This document shows, piece by piece, positions 7,528 to 15,144 of a DNA stretch of 26,754 nucleotides; positions within the stretch are counted from its first letter, which is position 1, and each line of letters opens with the position of its first letter. The stretch is from Flavobacteriaceae bacterium (GTDB lineage Bacteria; Bacteroidota; Bacteroidia; Flavobacteriales; Flavobacteriaceae): contig JABHGH010000148.1 in the NCBI GenBank assembly GCA_018672145.1, positions 1-26,754 on the forward strand, in the 5' to 3' direction. Position numbers and translations under genes: made by a program. The notes under the pieces are model-generated. The model made no database searches, was not told the DNA's origin, and saw only the letters and a program-made list of their open reading frames with translations.

Positions 7528-8274
7528 ATGAAAATCTTAGTCTGCATTAGTAGTGTTCCCGACACTACTTCAAAAATCAATTTTAAAGACAACGACACCC
7601 TATTTGATGATCAAGGGGTTCAGTTTGTCATCAACCCCAACGACGAGTTTGGACTCACTCGCGCCATTTGGTTCAAAGAAAAAGTAGGAGCAACCATAGA
7701 TGTGCTTCATGTTGGCACAGCACTTGCCGATGCCACCTTACGAAAAGCTCTCGCCATTGGTGCCGACAAAGCCATTCGAATCGACACCGAACCAATCGAT
7801 GGGTTTGTTGTTGCAGACCAAATTGTTGCCTATGCTTCTACCAATACCTACGACCTGATTATTGCTGGACGAGAATCTATAGACTACAACGGTTCAATGG
7901 TTCCTGGCCTTATCGCTGCCAAACTCAACTATGCCTTTGTCAACAATTGTGTTCATCTGAATATTGATGGAACAACGGCATCGGCTACCCGTGAAATGGA
8001 TGGTGGAATGGAGGTTCTAACAACCGAACTTCCTCTTTTGATCGGCGGCCAAAAAGGACTTGTGGAAGAAACCGATTTGCGCATTCCCAACATGAGAGGA
8101 ATCATGCAAGCAAGGCAAAAAACACTCGAAGTGGTTGCCCCCATTGAATCAACACCCAAAACATCGGTGATTTCTTTTGAAAAGCCCGCCCCAAAAGCGA
8201 CTGTCAAACTTGTACCCGCCGATGACATCGACCAACTCATTGATCTTTTACAAAACGAAGCCAAAGTCCTATAA
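7528..8274 (+). CDS. etfB: Electron transfer flavoprotein, beta subunit
   Basis: EtfB pairs with EtfA to form the soluble heterodimer that carries electrons from acyl-CoA and other dehydrogenases to the quinone pool. The 248-residue protein has the ETF beta start MKILVCISSVPDT, the NPNDEFGLTRAIW stretch (36-48), the GADKAIRID region and the nucleotide-site part IIAGRESIDYNGSMVPGLIA where other ETFs have GxxxIDxDxxQVxP. Length fits the family. The etfA ATG follows after only 2 nt, so the two are surely cotranscribed and possibly translationally coupled. No ETF-quinone oxidoreductase is in the window. Confidence 0.95.
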   Translation: MKILVCISSVPDTTSKINFKDNDTLFDDQGVQFVINPNDEFGLTRAIWFKEKVGATIDVLHVGTALADATLRKALAIGADKAIRIDTEPIDGFVVADQIVAYASTNTYDLIIAGRESIDYNGSMVPGLIAAKLNYAFVNNCVHLNIDGTTASATREMDGGMEVLTTELPLLIGGQKGLVEETDLRIPNMRGIMQARQKTLEVVAPIESTPKTSVISFEKPAPKATVKLVPADDIDQLIDLLQNEAKVL

Positions 8275-8276
8275 TT

Positions 8277-9233
8277 ATGTCTGTTTTACTCTTTGCCGAA
8301 TCTCTTCAAGGTAAACTCCAAAAAGGTGCTGCCGAGCTCAGCTCCTATGGATATGCCCTTGCCCAACAAAAAAATACATCACTCACTATCGTAACCATTA
8401 ATTGTGAGGAAATCGATCAACTTGCACAATATGGTCCATCAAAACTAATAAACCTTAAACTTGACACCTCCTATTTTGAGGCACAAGCCTATGCGATTGC
8501 TCTTGCAGAAGTGGCTGCTACCGAACAAACAAATCTCATCATTATTGGAAGCAGTGCAGACGCCAAGTACCTCGGTGGAATTCTTGCCGGAAAACTCGAT
8601 GCTGGCTATGTAACAAACGTCGTTCAACTACCAAGTAGTCGCGAACCGCTCTCAGTAAAACGAACAACCTTTAGCAACAAAGCCTTTGCCGTAACAAAAC
8701 TAACTGCTGACATCAACATTATTGGAGTTGCTGCCAACTCTTTTGAAGCAACACTGCAATCACCAATCGCAACGGTGAGTCAACAAGACGCAACGGCCAA
8801 TTCCATTTGCAAACAAATTAGTGTAGAACAAAATCAAGGTAAAACAACCATTGCAGATGCCGACATCGTTGTCTCTGGTGGGCGTGGTCTTAAAGGTCCC
8901 GAAAACTGGGGTCTCATCGAAGATCTTGCCGATGTTTTGGGAGCAGCAACTGCTTGCTCAAAGCCCGTTTCAGACATGGGATGGCGACCACATAGCGAGC
9001 ACGTTGGGCAAACCGGAAAACCAGTAGCTACCAATCTATATATAGCTGTTGGCATTTCGGGCGCAATTCAGCACTTGGCTGGTGTCAATTCATCCAAAGT
9101 AAAAGTTGTCATTAACACTGACCCAGAAGCCCCTTTTTTCAAAGCAGCCGATTACGGAATCGTAGGAGACGCCTTTGAAATACTCCCCAAGCTAACAGAG
9201 AAATTAAAAGTGCTCATGGGAGGTGCTGATTAA
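8277..9233 (+). CDS. etfA: Electron transfer flavoprotein, alpha subunit
   Basis: EtfA holds the FAD of the ETF heterodimer. Of 318 residues, the C-terminal half shows the FAD-binding pattern: SGGRGLKGPEN (200-210), an SxxVSDxGWRPHSEHVGQTGK block (228-248) and AVGISGAIQHLAGV (257-270), then INTDPEAPFFKAADYGIVGD (279-298). The N-terminal domain (1-190) is the usual alpha/beta half. It follows etfB by 2 nt, and the next gene (bifunctional nuclease) starts 45 nt later. Confidence 0.96.
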   Translation: MSVLLFAESLQGKLQKGAAELSSYGYALAQQKNTSLTIVTINCEEIDQLAQYGPSKLINLKLDTSYFEAQAYAIALAEVAATEQTNLIIIGSSADAKYLGGILAGKLDAGYVTNVVQLPSSREPLSVKRTTFSNKAFAVTKLTADINIIGVAANSFEATLQSPIATVSQQDATANSICKQISVEQNQGKTTIADADIVVSGGRGLKGPENWGLIEDLADVLGAATACSKPVSDMGWRPHSEHVGQTGKPVATNLYIAVGISGAIQHLAGVNSSKVKVVINTDPEAPFFKAADYGIVGDAFEILPKLTEKLKVLMGGAD

Positions 9234-9278
9234 TCACTATTTTTTCCATAAATTCGTTGTAGTTGATTAATCAAAGTA

Positions 9279-9860
9279 ATGAACTTAGTAAAACTTCATG
9301 TAAACCGGATTTCGTATAGCCAAAACCAAAGCGGTGCTTATGCGCTCATCCTTGATGAAGCGGACGGCATTCGAAAACTTCCTGTGATTATTGGGGAATT
9401 TGAAGCCCAGTCTATCGCAGTCGCTCTTGACGATGATGTTCAACTTCAACGACCTTTTACCCACGATTTGTTTTGCAACTTTTCTACTCGTTTCGATATC
9501 ACCATCAAACGAGTGATTATTCAAAAACTGGTTGATGGTGTCTTTTATTCGAGTTTGATTTGCGAACGAGACAAGATTGAAGAAATTATTGACTCGCGTA
9601 CTTCCGATGCCATTTCATTGGCATTGCGCTTTCATGCGCCCATATTTGCCCATGAAAGCGTGCTTCAAAAAGCAGCTGTTGTCATTGATAATAAAAGTTT
9701 AGATGCCAACCCGAAAGAGCAAACAAGTGAACCTGAAGACCTTAGTCACCTTAGCGAAGAAGAGTTGCAAGCGTCCATTCAAAAAGCCCTCAAGAAGGAA
9801 GACTATGAATTGGCTGTCAAGTTACGTGACGAAATCGCTAAACGAGATTCTTCCAAATAA
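9279..9860 (+). CDS. Bifunctional nuclease (DUF151) domain protein with C-terminal UVR motif
   Basis: Residues 1-130 form a DUF151/BFN domain: LPVIIGEFEAQSIAVALD (34-51), RPFTHDLFCN, and SRTSDAISLALRFHAPIFAHE (about 106-126). Plant BFN homologues have RNase and DNase activity; whether this protein does is unknown. The last ~35 residues (ALKKEDYELAVKLRDEIAKR) are a UVR motif like the UvrB/UvrC interaction helix pair, often found in this Bacteroidota version. The linker is acidic (PKEQTSEPEDLSHLSEEE). It sits between etfA and nupC, probably in the same transcript. The start at 9279 gives the usual MNLVKLHVNRISYSQ opening. Confidence 0.85.
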   Translation: MNLVKLHVNRISYSQNQSGAYALILDEADGIRKLPVIIGEFEAQSIAVALDDDVQLQRPFTHDLFCNFSTRFDITIKRVIIQKLVDGVFYSSLICERDKIEEIIDSRTSDAISLALRFHAPIFAHESVLQKAAVVIDNKSLDANPKEQTSEPEDLSHLSEEELQASIQKALKKEDYELAVKLRDEIAKRDSSK

Positions 9861-9869
9861 AACAAACCC

Positions 9870-11210
9870 TTGCTACTATCCTTTATTCCATCCGAAGTCA
9901 TACCAAACGCTGGTTTGGGCATGCAAAGTGTTTTACGTGGGCTGCTGGGACTTACCGTCCTTATTGCCATCGCAATCGCTTGTAGTTCCGATCGAAAAAA
10001 CATCCCATGGAAAACAGTAGGGATTGGCTTGTCGATTCAGCTAGTGCTCGCTATTGGGATTCTTCGTGTCGGGTGGATTCAAAGCATTTTTGATGGGTTG
10101 GGAAAACTCTTTGTCAGTATTCTAGACTTCACCAATGCGGGAAGTATTTTCCTGTTTGGGGACTTGATGAACGTCGATTCTTACGGTTTTATTTTTGTCT
10201 TTCAGATTTTACCGACAATCGTGTTTTTTGCAGCACTCACTTCTCTCCTATTTTACTTGGGTGTTATTCAGATTGTGGTGAGGTTTCTAGCACAAGCTGT
10301 CACCAAACTTCTTAAAATTTCAGGAGCAGAAAGCTTGTCGGTCATTGGAAACATTTTCCTTGGACAAACCGAAGCACCATTGATGATAAAAGCCTATTTG
10401 GAACGAATGAACAAATCTGAAATCCTCTTGGTTATGATTGGTGGAATGGCGACTGTCGCTGGGGGTGTTCTCGCAGCCTATATTGGCTTTCTCGGTGGTA
10501 ACGACCCTTTGATGCGGTTGGAATTTGCAAAACATCTTTTAGCAGCATCGGTGATGGCCGCACCTGGTGCCATCGTCATTGCTAAAATAATATATCCCCA
10601 AACCGAAAGCATTAATAACGAAGTTAGTGTCTCTATAGACAATATTGGATCAAACGCCTTGGACGCCATTTCAAATGGCACCGTCGAAGGAATTAAACTC
10701 GCTACGACGATAGGTGGCATGTTGTTGGTCTTTGTTGCCTTTATTGCCATGATCAACGGAGTTTTGGGATGGATTGGTGATTGGACAACACTCAACGATT
10801 GGTTTGCCACCAACACCATATACAGTAGCTTTTCGCTCGAGGCCATTCTCGGACTCATCTTTGCACCAATAATGTGGGCCATGGGCGTACCCACTCCAGA
10901 CATCATGCCCATGGGGCAATTGCTCGGAATCAAACTTGCAGCCAGTGAGTTTGTTGGTTATATTCAACTCGCAGAACTGAAAGACCCGATAAACATTGTT
11001 CATTTACAATACAAAAAATCGATCATCATGGCAACCTACATGCTTTGTGGTTTCGCTAACTTTGCATCCATAGGTATTCAGATTGGAGGTATTGGTTCGC
11101 TCGCCCCCGGGCAACGCAAGGTTCTTTCACGCTTTGGAATCCGCGCACTCATCGGAGGTACAATCGCCTCTTTGATGTCTGCAGTCATTGCTGGAGCCAT
11201 CATCGGATAA
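9870..11210 (+). CDS. nupC: Concentrative nucleoside transporter (CNT/NupC family), probable TTG start
   Basis: This is an inner-membrane symporter importing nucleosides with Na+ or H+. The 446-residue protein is a string of hydrophobic helices with the CNT signatures GNIFLGQTEAPLMIK (160-174, QTEAP at 166-170), the GGMATVAGGVLAAYIGFLGG stretch (191-210), the second half FAPIMWAMGVP and GIKLAASEFVGY (nucleoside-binding EF). I place the start at TTG 9870, because flavobacterial homologues, as I recall them, have an IPSE-like segment before the first helix. The first ATG (9921) would remove it. The frame is the same as that of the upstream gene, separated by its TAA and three codons. Neighbouring thyA suggests a role in pyrimidine supply. 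Confidence 0.88.
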   Translation: MLLSFIPSEVIPNAGLGMQSVLRGLLGLTVLIAIAIACSSDRKNIPWKTVGIGLSIQLVLAIGILRVGWIQSIFDGLGKLFVSILDFTNAGSIFLFGDLMNVDSYGFIFVFQILPTIVFFAALTSLLFYLGVIQIVVRFLAQAVTKLLKISGAESLSVIGNIFLGQTEAPLMIKAYLERMNKSEILLVMIGGMATVAGGVLAAYIGFLGGNDPLMRLEFAKHLLAASVMAAPGAIVIAKIIYPQTESINNEVSVSIDNIGSNALDAISNGTVEGIKLATTIGGMLLVFVAFIAMINGVLGWIGDWTTLNDWFATNTIYSSFSLEAILGLIFAPIMWAMGVPTPDIMPMGQLLGIKLAASEFVGYIQLAELKDPINIVHLQYKKSIIMATYMLCGFANFASIGIQIGGIGSLAPGQRKVLSRFGIRALIGGTIASLMSAVIAGAIIG

Positions 11211-11245
11211 ATAGTGAATAACCCTTTGAAAAAAAGTGAATTTCT

Positions 11246-11279
11246 TTTGACAATCCGTACAAAAAGCTCTTTATTTTTA
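11246..11279 (+). promoter_or_regulatory. Possible promoter for thyA
   Basis: TTTG (11246-11249), a 22-nt spacer and TATTTTTA (11272-11279, one mismatch to TAnnTTTG) lie 14 nt before the thyA ATG in the 83-nt gap after nupC. Spacing is at the long end of the usual range. Confidence 0.4.
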
Positions 11280-11293
11280 ACAAAACTTTTAGC

Positions 11294-12118
11294 ATGAAAC
11301 AATACCTTGACTTGGTTCGCCATGTACTCGATAACGGGACCGAAAAGTCTGATCGAACTGGAATAGGAACGAAAAGTGTTTTTGGCTATCAAATGCGATT
11401 TGATTTGAGCAAGGGGTTTCCCCTTGTCACTACAAAAAAGCTGCATCTAAAGTCAATCGTTTACGAATTACTTTGGTTTCTGAAAGGGGACACCAATACC
11501 AATTACCTCACCGAAAATGGTGTTCGGATTTGGAACGAATGGGCAGACGAAAATGGGGATCTGGGGCCTGTGTATGGTCACCAGTGGCGCAACTGGAACA
11601 ACGAAGACATTGATCAAATCAAAGAAGTTGTTCAAACTCTCAAACACAATCCGGATAGCCGACGGATGCTTGTATCAGCATGGAATCCAAGTGTGATGCC
11701 AGATACCGCCAAGTCTTTTGCCGACAACGTCGCCAACGGAAAAGCAGCCTTACCGCCTTGCCACGCCTTTTTCCAGTTTTATGTCGCCAACGGCAAACTC
11801 TCTTGCCAGCTCTATCAGCGCAGTGCGGATGTCTTTTTGGGAGTCCCGTTCAACATCGCATCCTACGCACTTTTTACCCATATGATGGCACAAGCCTGTG
11901 GGTATAAAGCTGGTGATTTTATACACACCTTCGGAGACGCACACATTTACACCAATCATAAGGAACAACTCGAACTGCAATTGAGCCGTACGCCTCGATC
12001 GTTACCAACGCTGAAAATCAACCCTGAAAAAACAGATCTTTTCGATTTTGATTTTTCAGATTTTATAATCGAAGATTATGATCCGCACCCACACATTAAA
12101 GGCGCTGTTGCGGTATAG
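11294..12118 (+). CDS. thyA: Thymidylate synthase
   Basis: ThyA methylates dUMP to dTMP with methylene-tetrahydrofolate, leaving dihydrofolate for DHFR, encoded by the next gene. The 274-residue protein has the folate/phosphate arginine in DRTGIGT (R21), WNEWADENGDLGPVYGHQWR (80-99), the nucleophile in LPPCHAFFQFYV (C156), the phosphate-binding QRSAD (175-179), N187 in PFNIASYALFTHM and the DAHIY segment (215-219). About ten residues around 137-150 (DTAKSFADNVANGK) are longer than in E. coli ThyA; I believe this insert is common in flavobacteria. It is separated from the 2TM-DHFR gene by 34 nt. Confidence 0.98.
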   Translation: MKQYLDLVRHVLDNGTEKSDRTGIGTKSVFGYQMRFDLSKGFPLVTTKKLHLKSIVYELLWFLKGDTNTNYLTENGVRIWNEWADENGDLGPVYGHQWRNWNNEDIDQIKEVVQTLKHNPDSRRMLVSAWNPSVMPDTAKSFADNVANGKAALPPCHAFFQFYVANGKLSCQLYQRSADVFLGVPFNIASYALFTHMMAQACGYKAGDFIHTFGDAHIYTNHKEQLELQLSRTPRSLPTLKINPEKTDLFDFDFSDFIIEDYDPHPHIKGAVAV

Positions 12119-12137
12119 TATATTAGGTACAAAATCT

Positions 12138-12145
12138 TATGTTTG
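12138..12145 (+). promoter_or_regulatory. -7 box immediately before the 2TM-DHFR gene
   Basis: TATGTTTG is an exact TAnnTTTG match ending 7 nt before the ATG at 12153. No -33 element is evident. If used, the transcript would begin almost at the first ATG and leave the in-frame ATG at 12162 with a leader of about 10 nt. Confidence 0.45.
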
Positions 12146-12152
12146 CACTTGA

Positions 12153-13067
12153 ATGTTACCCATGATTTTTAAAAGAACAAAAGAAACCACTGTCAATGAT
12201 CGCCAAATAGATTTGGTCGATTATGCGCGAGCTCGCATTGGCCAAAAAAAGCGTTTATACTACCACTTTGTTGGTTTTTTATTCGTCTCTCTTGTTCTTG
12301 TAATCCTCAATATTGGACTGGGTTATGGCGCAGAAATACAACCCTTCGGCTATCCGTGGATGTTGAGTGCTGCCTTACTTTGGGCAGTCTTTTTATTGTT
12401 ACATACATTTCAGGTCTATGTCACAGGTAGGTTTATGAACAGTGCATGGGAAAAAGAACAAATCAAAAAACTCGTGGGGCGACAAGAAGCAAGCATTGAA
12501 AAAATGAAAAGAAAACTCGACAAAGAAGCCAACATAAAAGCCAACGCCGAATGGCAAAAAGAACAACCTGCCAAACCAAAACAACGTATTACTATCATCG
12601 CAGCAGCGGCGACTAACAATGCCTTGGGAAAGGACAACCAATTGATTTGGCATCTCTCCAAAGACTTACAGCATTTTAAAGCAATGACCAATGGTCATGC
12701 GGTAATTATGGGGCGAAAAACTTTTGAATCGATGCCACGGGCTCTCCCCAATCGCACCAACATTATCATCACAAGACAAACCGACTATCAAGCCGAAAAT
12801 ATTTTGATTGCTTCATCATTATCTCAGGCTTTAGAGCTTGCCAAAAACGACCCTCGTCCATTCATCATTGGCGGCGGTGAAATCTATCGCCAAGCAATGG
12901 ATATTTCAGATGAAATTGAACTAACACGTGTGCACGACGATTTTGATGCCGATACGTTTTTCCCTGAAATTAACATCCATCAATGGGAAGAAGTTTGGCG
13001 AGAAGAACATGCTGCAGACGAAAAACACGCACACGCTTTTACTTTTTTACGTTACCAAAAAAAATAA
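12153..13067 (+). CDS. 2TM-domain/dihydrofolate reductase fusion, membrane-anchored DHFR
   Basis: One uninterrupted 304-codon frame joins two domains. Residues about 20-105 are a 2TM domain (basic ARARIGQKKR, helices about 37-58 and 69-91). Residues 98-137 are charged and probably coiled coil. Residues 145-304 are a complete DHFR: ITIIAAAATNNALGKDNQLIW (146-166), substrate carboxylate D171 in KDLQHFK, GRKTFESMP (187-195), LPNRTNIIITR (198-208), IIGGGEIYRQA (238-248) and ADTFFPEI. There is no Met close to the DHFR start (nearest is M118 in the linker), so separate translation looks unlikely. By the positive-inside rule both ends are cytoplasmic, which puts DHFR on the inner face of the membrane. 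DHFR regenerates tetrahydrofolate after ThyA. The start could be 12153 or 12162. fabD begins 1 nt after the stop. Confidence 0.9.
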   Translation: MLPMIFKRTKETTVNDRQIDLVDYARARIGQKKRLYYHFVGFLFVSLVLVILNIGLGYGAEIQPFGYPWMLSAALLWAVFLLLHTFQVYVTGRFMNSAWEKEQIKKLVGRQEASIEKMKRKLDKEANIKANAEWQKEQPAKPKQRITIIAAAATNNALGKDNQLIWHLSKDLQHFKAMTNGHAVIMGRKTFESMPRALPNRTNIIITRQTDYQAENILIASSLSQALELAKNDPRPFIIGGGEIYRQAMDISDEIELTRVHDDFDADTFFPEINIHQWEEVWREEHAADEKHAHAFTFLRYQKK

Positions 13068-13068
13068 A

Positions 13069-13950
13069 ATGAACGCAATCATATTTCCGGGACAAGGATC
13101 CCAATTCAAAGGAATGGGCAAGGATCTTGCCGACCAACACCCTGAAGCCGCTAATCTTTTCAAAGAAGCAAACGAGATTTTGGGGTTTTCACTCACCGAC
13201 ATTATGTTTGATGGAAGTGTGGAAGACTTGCGAGAAACACGAGTAACGCAACCCGCTATTTTTGTGCACTCAATGGCCATTCGTGCGGTGATAGGTAGCG
13301 ACTTCGCACCTTTAATGGTGGCGGGGCATTCTCTGGGCGAGTTTTCTGCCTTGACAGCGACGGGCGCCCTTTCTTTTGCCGACGGATTGCGTCTTGTTGC
13401 CCAACGTGCTCAAGCCATGCAAAATGCATGCAACGATAGTCACGGTACAATGGCTGCCGTGCTCGCCCTTGATGATGAAGTTGTCGAAAATATTTGTGCC
13501 CAAACAAACGGCATTGTCGTGGCAGCGAACTACAACTGCCCTGGTCAATTGGTGATTTCGGGTGCCGTTTCCGCGGTAGAAGTCGCCTGTGAAGCCCTTA
13601 AAGAAAAAGGCGCCAAACGCGCACTTATACTACCTGTTGGTGGTGCTTTTCACTCTCCGTTAATGGAGCCAGCCAGAGAACAACTTGCCAATGCTATTCA
13701 AGAAACGAAATTCAGCAAACCGAGTTGTCCCATTTATCAAAATATCACTGCTGCTCCAACACAAGATGTCGACACAATTAAGAAAAACCTCATTGCGCAA
13801 CTGACCGGCCCTGTGAAATGGACACAGACCATACAGAAAATGCGCAACGATGGCGCTACACAGTTTATTGAGTGTGGCCCTGGAAAAGTCTTACAAGGAT
13901 TGATGCGAAAAATTGACAGAGAGGCCCTCACTAAAGGCGCTCTGGACTAA
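13069..13950 (+). CDS. fabD: Malonyl-CoA:ACP transacylase
   Basis: FabD moves malonyl from CoA to acyl carrier protein, the first step of fatty-acid elongation, in the cytoplasm. The 293-residue product from the ATG at 13069 shows the FPGQGSQ motif (6-12), nucleophile S88 in GHSLGEF (86-92), R113 in QRAQAMQ, the catalytic histidine H195 in GAFHSPLM, and the C-terminal FIECGPGKVLQGL. A longer frame from 12928 exists but its first 47 residues overlay the DHFR gene and have no family resemblance; homologues begin at MNAIIFPGQGSQ. It is 1 nt downstream of the DHFR stop. Its own stop overlaps the stop of the convergent aminotransferase (13947-13950). Confidence 0.97.
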   Translation: MNAIIFPGQGSQFKGMGKDLADQHPEAANLFKEANEILGFSLTDIMFDGSVEDLRETRVTQPAIFVHSMAIRAVIGSDFAPLMVAGHSLGEFSALTATGALSFADGLRLVAQRAQAMQNACNDSHGTMAAVLALDDEVVENICAQTNGIVVAANYNCPGQLVISGAVSAVEVACEALKEKGAKRALILPVGGAFHSPLMEPAREQLANAIQETKFSKPSCPIYQNITAAPTQDVDTIKKNLIAQLTGPVKWTQTIQKMRNDGATQFIECGPGKVLQGLMRKIDREALTKGALD

Positions 13951-15077
13951 TTCATAAATGCCAGAACGTGCTCACAAATCGTTTTGATTTGTTCCTCCTC
14001 CAATTCACTGTGCATGGGAAGTGAAATCACTTCTTTGATAAGCCGATTGGTCACCGCAAAATCCTCCTCCTTGTACTGATCGCTTGTGTATGCCTTTTGC
14101 AAATGCAACGGAATTGGATAATAGACTCCACATGGAATCCCCTGATCTTGTAGATACTTGACCAATGCGTCGCGGTCGGTGTCTATCACCCGTAAGGTAT
14201 ATTGATGAAAAACATGCGAGTCGCAATCCCCAACAACTGTTGGCGTGATGATTTTCGCGTGAGAAGAAAACGCTTGGGTGTAACGCATCGCTGCCCATTT
14301 GCGGCGCTCGTTGTAGAAGTCGAGAAGCTTTAATTTTTCATTTAACACCACGGCTTGCAAGCTGTCCAATCTTGAGTTCACACCCACCACGTCATGGTGA
14401 TAGCGCTCATACATCCCGTGATTGACTACACCACGAAGCGTATGTGCAAGCTTATCATCGTTGGTGAAAATGGCACCTCCGTCTCCGTAGCAGCCCAAAT
14501 TTTTTGATGGGAAAAAAGAAGTGGAAGCCACATGACCAATTGCTCCAGATTTTATTTTTTCACCTGTTGCTGTCGTGTGTGTTGCGCCAATTCCTTGTGC
14601 GTTATCCTCGATCACATAGAGGTTGTTTTTCTTAGCAATCGCCATAATGCGATCCATAGCGGCAACCTGACCAAACAAATGCACGGGCACAATCGCTTTG
14701 GTGTTCGGAGTGATGGCCTTTTCGATGGCATCGGGATCAATGTTAAAAGACGTTGGGTCAACGTCCACCAAAATGGGTGTCAATCCTAAAAGGGCGATGA
14801 CCTCCACAGTAGCCGCAAAAGTAAAGTCTGCCGTGATCACTTCGTCACCCGGTTTCAACCCCAAGCCCATCATGGCCACTTGTAAAGCATCGGTGCCATT
14901 GGCGCAAGGAATCACATGCTTCACCCCTAGATAGTTTTCTAAATTGGCCTGAAAAGATTTGACGGCAGGTCCGTTAATAAACTGCGCACTGGACAGCACT
15001 TCCTTCATGCCTGCCTCTACTTGAGGACGGATAAAGGCGTACTGCGATTGCAGGTCGACCATTTGTATTTTTCGCAT
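13947..15077 (-). CDS. DegT/DnrJ/EryC1/StrS family sugar aminotransferase
   Basis: This PLP-dependent enzyme transfers an amino group to a nucleotide-linked keto-sugar for surface polysaccharide building. The 376-residue product has the opening MVDLQSQY (6-13), FINGPAVKSF, CANGTDALQVAM (58-70), the PLP-pyridine aspartate D158 in VIEDNAQGIGA and the Schiff-base lysine K192 in SFFPSKNLGCYGDGGA, then GVNSRLDSLQAVVL and GVYYPIPLHLQ. The exact sugar cannot be read from sequence; WecE-, WbpE- and ArnB-like activities are all possible. It is divergent from waaA, which also belongs to envelope glycan synthesis. The stop codon TAG shares bases with the fabD TAA. Confidence 0.92.
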   Translation of the reverse strand: MRKIQMVDLQSQYAFIRPQVEAGMKEVLSSAQFINGPAVKSFQANLENYLGVKHVIPCANGTDALQVAMMGLGLKPGDEVITADFTFAATVEVIALLGLTPILVDVDPTSFNIDPDAIEKAITPNTKAIVPVHLFGQVAAMDRIMAIAKKNNLYVIEDNAQGIGATHTTATGEKIKSGAIGHVASTSFFPSKNLGCYGDGGAIFTNDDKLAHTLRGVVNHGMYERYHHDVVGVNSRLDSLQAVVLNEKLKLLDFYNERRKWAAMRYTQAFSSHAKIITPTVVGDCDSHVFHQYTLRVIDTDRDALVKYLQDQGIPCGVYYPIPLHLQKAYTSDQYKEEDFAVTNRLIKEVISLPMHSELEEEQIKTICEHVLAFMN

Positions 15078-15096
15078 AGAAGCTTTTTTATTGGTG

Positions 15097-15104
15097 CAAA
15101 TCTA
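15097..15104 (-). promoter_or_regulatory. -7 box for the DegT-family gene
   Basis: TAGATTTG on the minus strand is an exact TAnnTTTG match 19 nt before the ATG at 15077. It lies back-to-back with the waaA promoter in a 67-nt gap. Confidence 0.6.
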
Positions 15105-15132
15105 CAAAAACAATCACCTCTAGGGAAAGATG

Positions 15133-15140
15133 TATCTTTG
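15133..15140 (+). promoter_or_regulatory. -7 box ending 4 nt before the waaA ATG
   Basis: TATCTTTG is an exact TAnnTTTG match followed by ACCC and then the ATG at 15145. Initiation at the usual distance would fall on or next to the start codon, giving a leaderless or nearly leaderless mRNA. Confidence 0.55.
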
Positions 15141-15144
15141 ACCC

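Noticed and set aside
12928..13068. 47-residue N-terminal extension of fabD
   Set aside because: It overlays the DHFR coding sequence in another frame, and FabD proteins start at the FPGQGSQ region.
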